Source: Trichoplax sp. H2 (lineage: Eukaryota > Placozoa > Uniplacotomia > Trichoplacea). From it: a stretch of 64,000 nucleotides of DNA. The translations under genes and the position numbers were made by a program. Under the pieces are notes generated by a model. The model did not search any database. It was given only the letters and a program-made list of their open reading frames with translations, and was not told the origin of the DNA. Shown here piece after piece: positions 20,101-32,300 of the stretch. The stretch's first letter is position 1. The number at the start of each line of letters is the position of its first letter. The stretch covers positions 248,001 through 312,000 of the forward strand of contig NOWV01000061.1 in NCBI GenBank assembly GCA_003344405.1. Reading direction: 5' to 3'.

Positions 20101-20556
20101 AACCTTTCGCTAGATATGCAGATGATGCAGATTTAGATCAACAACAACGTGAAGCTGAAAGGGAAGGAGATCCAATGTTAGATTACATCAAAAAGAAGAA
20201 AAATAAACGTCTAGGAGGCAAAATTAAAGGTTACAACCCTCTTTATTAGTATTAATATATATGTAGAAAATATACGATAATGCAATTAGTGCTGATATTC
20301 ATGAAAACTTGAAAATGCTATGATTCTACTGGAACCCTAATTGATGCTTCATCTTACTTGCCTATCAAATTTTATCACAGAAAAGCCAAAATACAAAGGG
20401 CCTTTACCTCCACCAAATAGATTCAATATAATGCCAGGATATAGATGGGATGGTGTTGATAGATCAAACGGTTTTGAAGGCCGAAGATTCAAGATAATCA
20501 ATGAAAAGAAATCCCTCCAGCACGAGGCCTATAAATGGAGCACTGAAGATATGTAG
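17146..20556 (+). CDS. BUD13: BUD13 homolog, RES-complex pre-mRNA splicing factor
   Basis: Five exons (17146-17455, 18270-19036, 19641-19915, 20042-20229, 20381-20556) encode 571 aa. The start [12 protein letters not shown] matches the family N terminus; an in-frame ATG at 17050 would add 32 unlike residues, so I prefer 17146. A basic stretch and KIIDDDSDW follow, then fourteen 14-residue [14 protein letters not shown]-type repeats. The C terminus has [42 protein letters not shown], the [20 protein letters not shown] box and a YKWSTEDM end. In yeast and animals this C-terminal region binds Snu17/RBMX2 and Pml1/SNIP1 in the RES complex, which helps activate the spliceosome and retain unspliced RNA. 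SP-rich repeats suggest phosphorylation. Confidence 0.96.
18413..18988 (+). repeat. 14-copy 42-bp coding repeat in BUD13
   Basis: Fourteen near-tandem 42-nt units encode variants of [14 protein letters not shown]; one unit is 39 nt (it lacks one Pro codon). Units differ mainly at synonymous sites and at the Lys/Arg/Gly end. Because 42 is a multiple of 3 and the units lack stops in other frames, long shadow frames run through it on both strands. Confidence 0.9.
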
Positions 20557-20590
20557 GAAGTGCGCTCCTTCTTCCTTTATCTCTTAGTAA

Positions 20591-21585
20591 TTACCTTACA
20601 CGTCTTTGATTTTCAAATTGACGCAGATATTTGCTCATGACCTCATGAGCTTGTGTAATAAGCGACTTTACCTGTAAATATGCAATGAATAACCGTTAGG
20701 CAAAGCAGCAATGCTATAAAATTGTAATCATATACACCAATGATACGTTGTAAGGGTAAATTTCTATGTATTCCTAAGTTTTATTATTCTTATTCGTGTA
20801 AATCTCGAATTTCACATCCTGCTCCTACCATCGAACTAATTGTAGAACTTAATATCAAAGTACTTGCTTTTACAGACATTAAAGTATGATCCTTTTGTAA
20901 TGTTTGTATACGTGTATTGTAGCATTTACACTGTACAGTATACATTTACAGGCAATGAATTGTCATTGAAATACCCTTTTCCTAGACTTCAGAATCTATA
21001 AATTTAAGCATGACAGTGAATGCCCAAGTTGTTCCAATATTTCTACTGTAATATAATTCTAATGGAGAAATTTGTCATCCATCAACTTGTTTCAATATTT
21101 TTAGTAACATAATTGTATTATGAAAGGAAGAAGACATGATAAATTTTTTTATTGGCGTTATTGTAAAATAACAGGTATTTAAATAAATAGTAACGATCGG
21201 ATCTGTTAGTGTGCTGCAAACTGATTCATTGCCTTTGTAATATTTGTATAGTCTGAACGATACAAAAATGGATACGAAGCTATATTTCTAGTTATCGATA
21301 GCACCTAACCTATTTGTAGAATTGGTAGATAGAATAGATTTGCTTATGAGTGCATTACGACTGCCCGTGATACATATACTACTAGCGTCCTAGCGATAAC
21401 TCGTCGGCAAGCGTAAGTTTAAGATTTAGCATTACTAGCACAAGTTGCACAACATCTTATCGCTTCGTTGACAGAAATATTGCATTAAACATTTCAGCTG
21501 GACCGGCAGCTAATAAAGTAAAACTATTTACGCCGCGTTCAATGGTGCGTGCAAAGTAGTACATATCCACGCAACCCATTTTCAT
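20591..21585 (-). CDS. unrecognised multi-exon gene, tail to tail with BUD13 (incomplete model)
   Basis: The likely first exon is 21585-21473, starting MKMGCVDMYYFARTIERG and continuing to TLLAAGPAEMFNAIF, with a phase-2 GTCAAC donor. The last exon is 20671-20591, after a TTTACAG acceptor, reading VKSLITQAHEVMSKYLRQFE with a basic QRRVR end and stop. A middle segment near 20940-20884 reads TRIQTLQKDHTLMS in compatible phase. Other exon-like pieces (21120-21300, 20995-21050) could not be ordered. The C terminus is helical and charged. I recognise no family. The two stop codons of this gene and BUD13 are only 34 bp apart, so their 3' UTRs must overlap. Both terminal exons look clearly coding; the internal structure is uncertain. 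Confidence 0.45.
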
Positions 21586-24500
21586 AACGGAATTGTTTAT
21601 TATATCACACAACAATGTCATTAAAATATCGTAAAATGCAAATAAACTCTACGATTTCACTATTATCAGTGTCACTACGCCGTTTCATATCGTACCGTAA
21701 GAGGGTATAGCTGGGTTGTGACTACTGAAAATGAATCATATACTTCCTATCATTTGCGTTCAATATAGCTAGTAGAAAGTAATTGCCATCAATAAATAGT
21801 TTAAAATTTAATTAAAATGTACAATCTTAATAAATTATGTTTCAAGACAATTTAAATATGTTTTAAAATTGGGTATTCAAAATTTCATCAACCTTCTGTA
21901 GCATCCCAATATTGCTCCAATTTCAAATAAAGGCTATGGGTTATACCATCATATAGTAAGTACAGGCTACTGCTTATGTCCCGTAATCACTACTAATCCG
22001 TGGCTACACATTTTGAAGGGCGTCTTGCGGTACGGAATCGTCTGAGATGTATTTCATATAGCTTGTAATGGACGCCTTAGCTTAGACATGCTTACGCTGT
22101 ATAAATAGGAAGTGAGTGGATGCTACGTCATACTGTCCCCCTATAGCAATCCTATTAAGTTTATTGCATTCGTATTTTAATTACTTACCCAGTATTTTGA
22201 AAAATTTTGAATGAATAATACTAGTTCAGTTTCTATGTCATGCGTTTCAAGTTATTTAATTGAAAATAGCTGGAATATTGAGGATAATTTTTATTTTATT
22301 AATTTTAAAAAGTACGTGTTATGCTAGGTAACTATCTTATCTGCTATTACCATCTTAATTACAGCGATATTCTCTAATTTAGTTCAGTCTGTTAATGCAA
22401 AGTTGCAGTACCTGCACGTCAAGACAAATTTTTTACTAGTTTTATTAAATGTGAGCATAAAGCAGAAATGCAATACTATTGAAAATTTTGAAACATTACA
22501 TACTCTAAATATAAGTTTTCGCATACGCGTACCGTAGATATTTGATATAGCTTTAAGCGAAGATCGGCGTAATAATGAATATGGTTAAAGTTGTTTAATC
22601 ATCTAAAATCAAATATAGAACTTTGTTACTTATTCAAATTATATCAAAAAAGTATTTGTGAAGAATAAACAATGGAGTAAGCACTTCCATTTGCAATTTC
22701 TTAAAAATGATTCTTGCAGTGTTAGTTTAATCCTTTTCTAGCTGAAGTCAACGACGAAGTAAAGGAAAGTTCTATATTGACTATGGTACGAAATTGATCA
22801 TCGTATAAACTCATATGGAAGCAATCTATTGGTTCGTATTCAGAAACTGTGGCTAATTAGACTGTGGAAATTCTCTAAAACTTACGGATCATATTGATAT
22901 TTAGGTTTGAAAATTTCTAGCCTTCTATCATCGTTGTACGTGTATACTATAGTAAAATATGAAATACGATAATAGCATGGTCTTAAATCATTCAGATACT
23001 CAAAATAAGATTGAATTACAACATTTATAACCATGTGTCCAACTTTTCATATACCGTAGTTGTTTACTTTCATGCTATTTCCTAATTTTAGTCAATATAT
23101 TATTTAAAATTTTTAATTATAATAAAAATCTATGAATAGATAGCATAGCTGAATGAAATATTAATTAATCCATTATATTAAGAAGTGATTCTTAATGGTC
23201 CATTACCAGTGATGATAACAATATTAATAATACTATGATAGTTAGGACCAGCACTTTTTATTATCTTCAAGTGGAATTAATATCTAATTTTCCTTATTTT
23301 TAATAATATTTACTTGAATTCAAGCAAATTTTATGGATATTAAGTGAGAATGTTTCTGTGCGCACGCATATCAATAGGAGTTCAATTTTATTCTCATTCC
23401 GGGATCCACCATCTGTCATGCCCTTTGCCGATAGATTACAGTCCAATATCATTTCTTACAGTCAGAATAAAAAACTGGTTGTAATAGATTAATAGCCTGA
23501 AATAAAATTAAATCAAAATAGTTATCATAACGATAATTTGCTCGATGTATTTCAAATTAGCTTCTAAACCTATTCCTTCTTCTGATTGTAGTTCTACATT
23601 ACAGCACATTATTAAATGAAGCATATTGAGTTTCAATTTGTCTCTGTAAAGTTAAAAATTTCTGTGTGATTAATCATTAATTACTCATTTAATGTAATAT
23701 AAATTCTTATATATATGTAGAATTAAATCCAACGTACTATTACTACTGTATATTGCTATCGCGATATAGAGTATTGCTTGACACACCTTGTATTAATTCT
23801 TAAATCATTTTTCCTTCTTAATGTAGCAATCAGCTGCAGCACATTTTTCTTGAATGAGTACTTATATCTATTAAATATTAAACTTTTCGTCTAACTGATC
23901 AATCCTCGCTAATTACAAAACAAAACTATATAAAGAATAATTTTCACGGCGATAAATTACTCGGCATATTTGAAAAATTTCAATCCCTAATCATTTTCCC
24001 TGCTATAATTCGCTCTGCATCTTTAGAAGACGAACGCTGATCCCTAACTTATAATTTTTTTTAGAAAATTTAAGTTTTATCTTTCAATTGATTAATCATT
24101 TAATTAACATGTAATAAATTTATATGACAAATTACGACCGTTATGATACGTAGCCCTACAAAATTCAAATAAACTCCCACTTAATCATTTTTTACTTTTA
24201 TTGCAGCCACTTATTGCCGTGTATTTTTAAATGATAAACACTGAGCCCTGATTTATGAACATGGATTTTTCAAATTTGCATTTGATTGACAAACTATTCG
24301 ATTTAATAATTGAAAAATTGTAAGAGTTTCTAAAAGCATCGAGATAAATTTCGTGTTTATAGCCGTAGTAATGTTACAGACACTAAATTAGTAATCAATC
24401 TTAATTTACTTCATATTCAATACGGTATTCGTTCCTAACCGCTAATATCTCGATAGTGAATTTTCCTAGACATAATCTATCGTATTATTTGTGCTGTTTT

Positions 24501-26347
24501 ACTTCTGAGTGATTTCATTTGAGTTCCTATAGATTTCACTCAATTCTTTTATCTATAATACATGGTTTGAAGGACTCCTGACTATATTCTTGATGCAGCA
24601 TAATGATTTTACCGGATAAGAATTCGCCACCTAAAGTGCGCTAAAAGTGATCTGCTGAGATATTAGTATTTACTTTGAATATTACTTGAATTTACTATCA
24701 TGCACTATTTCCTCGAGTCTGTATCTCTCTTTTGCCTTTACTGCATTTCATTTATCATTATTGTTGTAATCGTTATCCTATCAAATGATAGGATGATCTC
24801 TTGACACATTGGCACGCACGTAGAATATCAAAACTGATATTCCAAAGTACGATTACTGCATCATATCTTATTATCGGTATAGTGATTTCTACAATAAAGT
24901 ATTCAAATGATTAGTTAACATTGTAACTTTTTACCGCTTGTTCATGCATTGTCAATATCTTCTAATCACTCTCTTTCAACATATTACGTCGCTGGATTGG
25001 AAGATTCAACTTCTGAAGAAATATTAAGATCTAATCATAGCTGAGCAGAAAAATCAATTCAATAACTCATTTTTTTTACTTCTAAGTAGCGAAGTTTTTG
25101 CCACTTTCTAATCATCATTCTTCAATTATGTATTTTCCGACTGGATTAAAATTTGAGCGGAATATCGTGATCCAATGATGACTGTACTGTATAGAGTACC
25201 GTACCATATTCAATTTGTTAGCTCATATTCTAAACCGTTAATTCGAACCCTATAATTTTATTAATATCTTATAATCATTTCCCTAGGTATATGCGTAATA
25301 TCTTACCAGATTAAAATAATTTCAAGTAAAAGTAATCATCATGACTTCATGATCTCTACAGTACGTAGGATATTTTAACTCATTAATTTATGCTCTAACT
25401 CTAAACTATTATCGTGTTACCTCGTCAATATCCTCTGTTGATTTTTCTATACAAATTATCAAGACAGATTAAAAATTCTTAGGCTGAAAATAATATCTAT
25501 TGTTATATGATCATTACCTTATTATATTAAAGGTTATCGATAACATCACTAGATTTTCATCTCATGCAAAATTAATTGTTTGGTTATAATTATGGTAATA
25601 TGCTATGCCCGACGGTAGTCTTATATCGGTACAAAATACGAATTATCTTGCAAGTATTAATTCTTATAATCAGTTAGTTATTATGATTAATGATTGATTA
25701 ATTCTAATTATACTAAATCACTGAATTATAGATCCACCAAATGCTCAAGTAGACCTAATTACGGGCAATTAATAAAATCAAATCTATCTATTATCTATTT
25801 TACGATCCATTTTGTAACACGGACAATAATACTGCTACAAGCTTGTAGTTCCTTGATTGACAAGTATTATGTATTTTATTTCCGAGTGTTTATTCTATCA
25901 TCTATCTATTAATGGTAAGACGTGGCTATTTTTTTACACTAACATTCTTTACTTATCATCTTTTCAATAGACGTTATCCTTGTTCAGAAATTGATTTATT
26001 CATCTATGACGTCAAGTGAATCAGGATTAAGTTATGGAAAAGTGAAAAAGTCAACAATACGATTGCAGCATCATTATCAGGCTGAAATAAAAGATTATTC
26101 AACAGCATATCAACGAATAAAAATATACAAACTACTGTCTTACAAATTACGGTTTTAAACTAAAAATATCGGCTGTAAGACTATTTTTTAATCTATTGGG
26201 TTATCTTACTGTTTGATCAATAGTTTCGTTAGAGAGAAGAGAATAAAAAATAGCAAAAAGATCGATAGGCTGCTAACAAGACAAGTACAATTATAGAAGA
26301 GAGTAAATATAGCAATCAAACTGCGATCAACATTCATTAACTACACC
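21586..26347. other. AT-rich intergenic, no gene seen
   Basis: About 4.8 kb between the unrecognised minus-strand gene and the GABA-B-like receptor. I found no open stretch with matching splice sites; 25694-25912 is open but low complexity. A short perfect inverted repeat (9-bp arms, ATCCTATCA) lies at 24775-24794. The GTAC-type decamer clusters common elsewhere are almost absent here. Confidence 0.5.
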
Positions 26348-29300
26348 ATGATAGCCAAACGCTCTTCTACAGTAGATAGGATTGCTATTTTCTCCGTTAT
26401 AATTATCATCATTTTAGGCAATGACTATCATCATTGTTTAAGTTTAAAGCAGCGACTAGTTGTAGCAGGACTGCAACCTACAACCGATAATTTTGTTGCT
26501 CAAGCATCGCGTGGCTATATTGTTGCTACTAATATGGCACTTCAAGATGTTAACGCAAGGCAAGATATTCTTCAGGACTACGAATTGATTATTGAATTTA
26601 AAAATACCAAGGTTAGAGAGAATAAAGATTTAATTTTGTAGCTAATTCTTACTTTTCCGGCAAATTAAACGATTAGAATATGCTTGCAAGTCTTGTTGGT
26701 CATAAATAGCAACAAAAATTATCACATTTTACGCTTACACTTTTAATGTGATGGATTTTAATGGAAATTTTATTGATTGATTTAATTTTACTTAGTCAAA
26801 TAATTCATATACTAAAAATAATCATGTATTTTTACAATATTAATGCTGATAGAACTTAGGACGCGTGCTGTTATCGCTGACACAAAAAATTGTTTTGTTT
26901 GACGCTCATAAAATCATAAAGATTATATTATCTATTCTTATGCTAACATATCGGTTAGGATGACATTTTAATTGCTCGTAGGGAGGGAATTGATATCAAT
27001 CTTTCATAATAAGCCATTTCAAAGGAGAGTTTTAAAACAAGCAGGACTCAATTTTTATTTCTTTCCTATCGGTATACAATTACGGTAGCGACTATTTTGC
27101 TAAGGTGTGTCCTATCAAAGTAATATCAGATAATATTAAAGATAATTTAAATATTAGAAATTTAAACATTTTTCCTTGAATCTGATTGACATTATTAATT
27201 TACCAAAAGCGAATTAAAGTCAAGATGTAGCTAATGGTAGTGAAGCCATTAGAATTGCAAATTCCGTTGCAGACCCTATAATTATATTAGTATGAACTAA
27301 ACTTTTTCCGAGCGGTCTTTGATATTTCTATACGTAAAAAGATAGAAAAAACTACGGGATTACTAAACCATTTTTTCAATTTATTGTTAACTTTTTCTCA
27401 TGTTTTAATCAAGTATGCTCCTGTTTTGGTCACAGATTTTGTTGATTATTAGAAAGAAAAAATCAAATTTTCATGATACTTTCATGAAGTCCTATTCTTT
27501 ATTTTGAAATAGATCACCAAACGGTAACATGCCATCTTAGATCTGCGGTTTACAAACGTCAGAGTTATCATAATTTCGTAAATTTAAAGCGTTTTTATCT
27601 CAATATATGTATGAAACAAATTTACTGTAGATTGTCCATGGCTAGTAACGATAAAGCTGTTTTTCTCTACTTTTAATCAAAAAGAATTACCGTTACAACT
27701 TGAAATAAGGCATTTATAAATTGTAGCTATCTGTTATGATACAATACGATTATCATGTTGCTGTCTCTAATCATAGTAATTTTCTACAATAGCTTCCAGA
27801 CCTAAGAAGAATACATATTAGTGACATTTATGAAATACTTGATAAGCGAGCAATAAAATAATAAATTTCAATTTTGTAAATGGTGATACTCGGCGATACA
27901 GGGTTATTTGGCTTCATTAACTGTGGATTTTGATGATCTACTTAAACAGATTAACAAAATCAGTTTGTCGGATCGACAGCTAGAATTGATTTTATAAATA
28001 GGCCTTTACCCCCATTTTGACCCTTCACTATTCAAAACTAACTAATTATTAATAACTGAACAATGTTAACAATTATAGAAATCTAATAACAACAAGTTTA
28101 TGATGAATCGCGGCTAAGAGATTTATCTTATATATAATAGTTGATCTTCTCACTGCGATCGGTCACAAGCATGAATTTATAGCGAAGACACATAGAAGAT
28201 CTTAATCTGATATATGTTGCAAAGCTTTGGACTGTTTTGATCAATCTGGGCTTGAATATTGATTGATGATATTTAATATCTGCAAAATATTATCATTAAA
28301 CATAAGCACGTGGAAATCTAGCCTCTAAAATGAAGAAAAAAACTATGATAACTATCTGCATTGATATAGAACGGTTACATTTAACTGCTACATAGTGTGA
28401 TCCTGATGAAATTACTTAAATTAATTCCTAACCATCCTTCGAACCGACAATTATAATATCAATCACTGTCTGCTTGACTTAAATATTTTGCAAGTCAATA
28501 GATATGAAGAAATCATTTAAAAATGGTCCATTATAATCTCATCGTAAGTAAATTGTCATCTAGATTGAAGTGAAGGTACGAAAAATTGGTATCCTGATAT
28601 CGTATTAATTTATTGATGAAATGGTTGTTTTCATAGTAATTAAAAATAAAGTATATCCTATCGTTACATAGACATATTGTTTACTCTTCATCTATGACGG
28701 AGAAAGTCTACAGAAATAGAAGTGTATTGCTATTAGAATTTGTATACAGCATTAACGAGTAGTCGGTTATTTAGTTGTTATTTCACGATCTAGCACAAAA
28801 CAGTTTATTTCCAGTCAGTAAAAATATTGGAAGTTATTGCTGACCAGACTGTCATTGAATCAAAAACGATTATCATTTATACATGGACTGAAGTGGATTA
28901 AAGGTGCAAGCGAAATTTGAATAGAATATGCAGAAGACAGTAGTTTAGTTTCGATACAGTATCCAAAATACGTATTTCACATGGGCAATAATAAAGAGTT
29001 TGTTACAATAGAACTAAAACTTCATGAGTTTATATAGTACACTTGAATAGTATGTTGTAGTAGAATAATGAGTCAGAGTTGGTCGTGTAGGTGGAAGATC
29101 ATTTAATGTAGAATTGAATTATTATCGCTTGAAAGATTGGTCTCTGTGCTAAGTGTGGCTTTTATAGTAACACAATTCAATATTTTATATCTAAAATATG
29201 CTCATCAAGGTGATCATCCTTAAGTTAAATTTGTAGTCATAAAATGTAATATTAGTTTACAATATGTATAAAAGAAATCTATTCCACGGTAGCCTTTTGC

Positions 29301-32300
29301 GCTATCAAAGATAGAATCGCCCACAAGAATATCTTGGAATGAAATAAAGTTCGAGTTTAAACATTTTCTAATAAAAATAATTTATTAGATTCAGTCCTTC
29401 TTGTATTAGACTGGATAATAAATGAGTTAATGTTGATTTTTATTCCTTCTTGCCTGATAACATTCGTCGATCATATGATAAGCACATTTCTACTTTAAAT
29501 GAAGTTAATTATACTGTCGTTAATATACTACATCATGAAATAAGTGTTAACCAATAGTATACAAAAATACTTGCATTATACTTAATAATTTTTAAACGCA
29601 ATCTATTCTGTGCGTATTTGCACCGACTGCGATCGAGATCACACACGAACAATTTTATTCGAATTGCGGGCATTCTTTAAGAGTAAGAGTATATAACGAG
29701 TTAGCATTGGTTTTTTAAAGTTTAGGTATAAAAGATAATTAATCAGGAATCTGTACGTTAGAATGGCTATTAGTAATAACAGGCTACCAGTATGATATCC
29801 CATTTTTTTCGCTTATTATGACTTTCAGTAAAGCAAGTTAACTTTGTTTAAAGTGATAGAAAATTTATTTAGAATATGAAAAGCTACAGAATGGATTGAA
29901 CTAATATTGAATCGATTCTCTGTAAAACCTGTTTTATTGTAGGACATAAATCCTATTGAAGCGGGCAATACAGTCGGTAGTTCTATTACAGAAAAGGACT
30001 GATTTATTGTCGTTGATTTCTTTCGACAAATTATAACAGTATAGCGATTTAATTACATATGTATGTAAAATAATAATTCTACAAATACTGCCCAAAAACC
30101 GAAATTTCTGATTTATTTTGAGATACATTTCAATCAGATTCTCCTAATATTGATGCAGTGAACTATTTTACATTGATTATCTGCCCTTCTGTGCTACCAT
30201 CATCAAATAGGGCTAGACTATAGAGAAGAATGTATCTACTTCAGGATACATTTGCATCTATATTGTTATCTTTAACAACTGCTCTGATGAACTTTTTATT
30301 ATTATTCAGTACAATAGTTTTCCATTCGACTAACTTTCGTACACCAACTAATCAGTTTTTAACTTAATTAGTGAATTGAAATAGAATTTTAAAAAATCAC
30401 ATTTGATTATAACCAATAGTAACGCTAAATCTTAGTCTCTAACCATTTTGGGCTTTATTGAAACGTTTCGGCCATGCCTAGTTGCATCCCACTCCATCAA
30501 TTTTTCTATCGATTGGCTATTATAATATATTTATTTTAATAATACGTAATGATTTATTTCCGGTAAGTATAAAATCGATGAAGCTAAATAAGATGACATA
30601 AACAGGGTAATCCTGAGACTTTCCACCATTCTACCGTTGTAGATACTCCTAAAATCAATGATGATATTAGCTAAAATTACTCCATAGAATTGCTATAAAA
30701 TTCCATATTCTCATTTATAACGCTAATCCTATGAATACTTTAAAGCAATACAATTTTTACATATTGTAATCATTAAAAGGTCCTTATTTTCGCATTTTAC
30801 TTAGAAAATTGTAATAAAATTCTATAAAAACATTTTATAATCCAACAGTAAATTTGCAAAATTCCCACTTCAAATACTAAGATTACGGCAAAAAAAGCTA
30901 TCAATACCCGTTTTGACATTTAACTACATTGATACAGTGCTCAAGCTATTGCAAGGTAAAGCGGTTAATTTTTTATGTCTTATCGAATCGCATACTATAT
31001 AAATTGCACTTAGCTTGCCCACTGACTGCTTACGTGCTTTGTTGTTTCGATATTGGATTGATAATTAGCATTTTTATTAATTAAAATAAAATCATAACTT
31101 CAAATTGTATTAATATTTTATCAGTTTCTTCAGGATTTTCTTTAGTGCTGTGAACTTGCATTATGTTTCTTAGATGAATTATATTCAGGTAACATAAATA
31201 ATTAATCATATATGGGTATAGGATAAGCCAATATGATCTATGCTCATATTGGCTTATTCAATAACTTTGCAGTTATATTATTATTGTTCATATTATACCC
31301 TAATCTTCACAAAACTTTCGACGTTATTTGAGCCATGAGTAGAGTCATCTAATGCAATTGCTTAGAATGATTTATCAATATTTAAAATACAGTTGTAATT
31401 ATTTCCAATAAACAGTATTGCTAATCACAGAATATAATCTAGATTCATCAGTTGTTAAACGTAATAATTCTTTGATATTAATAACATCAAAAGTATCCTA
31501 ATTTTTAATGTAAAACGATTCTTGTGATATAAACTGCTCAAATATTCCTAACGAATGCACCTTATTATCAATTGGGATTGAAATAACCAGTGTCATGAAA
31601 TACCAGTTTAAAATCATACCTATTCTTCTTAGAAGTTAATATAATTGCTCGATCGATTAGCAATTCACCAATTATTAGCATAGAAAGCATTACTTCGATA
31701 TTTTTGAGATTCTGATTATAATAGCAGATTCAAGTAAATTTTTCAACCTGATCATACTTAAACATTACAAACATGGTACGTTATACTAGTTTTTCTTAAA
31801 TTTTATTCCTATATCTACAGTATGATATCATACCTTGTTATATAATCATAATCATGACATTTCGTCCTCATTTCCAGGTGCATATATTGCAAAAATTTTG
31901 AGGCTTATTCAAGAAAATTCCGTTACGATCTTAATAATTACGTAGTGCTCCTCGAATTGCTCTTCTATTTGCTAATTCAATACGTATAAAAAACGATGCC
32001 ATGATAATACTTAAAGCTGATAAACAACTATTCATTTCACATTTATTGTTATTATTGACACATAACTATTGGATATAACAGCCAATGCAATCTGTCCTTT
32101 AATTACAGTGGGCTACTTTATCAGTCTTAATTTTAATGTCATTACAAGTACATCATAAGCTGATGTTGGGATATTGTGATATAGTATCCCCTCTGAAACT
32201 GATTCAATTCTCATTCAGTTTATTAGTCTTGAAGCTGAATTGACATCGTGATATCTCTAAACCAGAGTTGCTTTATCAGTTGTATTCGTATCATGTGATG

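Noticed and set aside
27222-27292. Exon-like stretch DVANGSEAIRIANSVADPII in the receptor's first intron
   Set aside because: The receptor reads exactly from exon 1 into 33123 by family alignment, leaving no place for it, and its flanking splice sites are weak.
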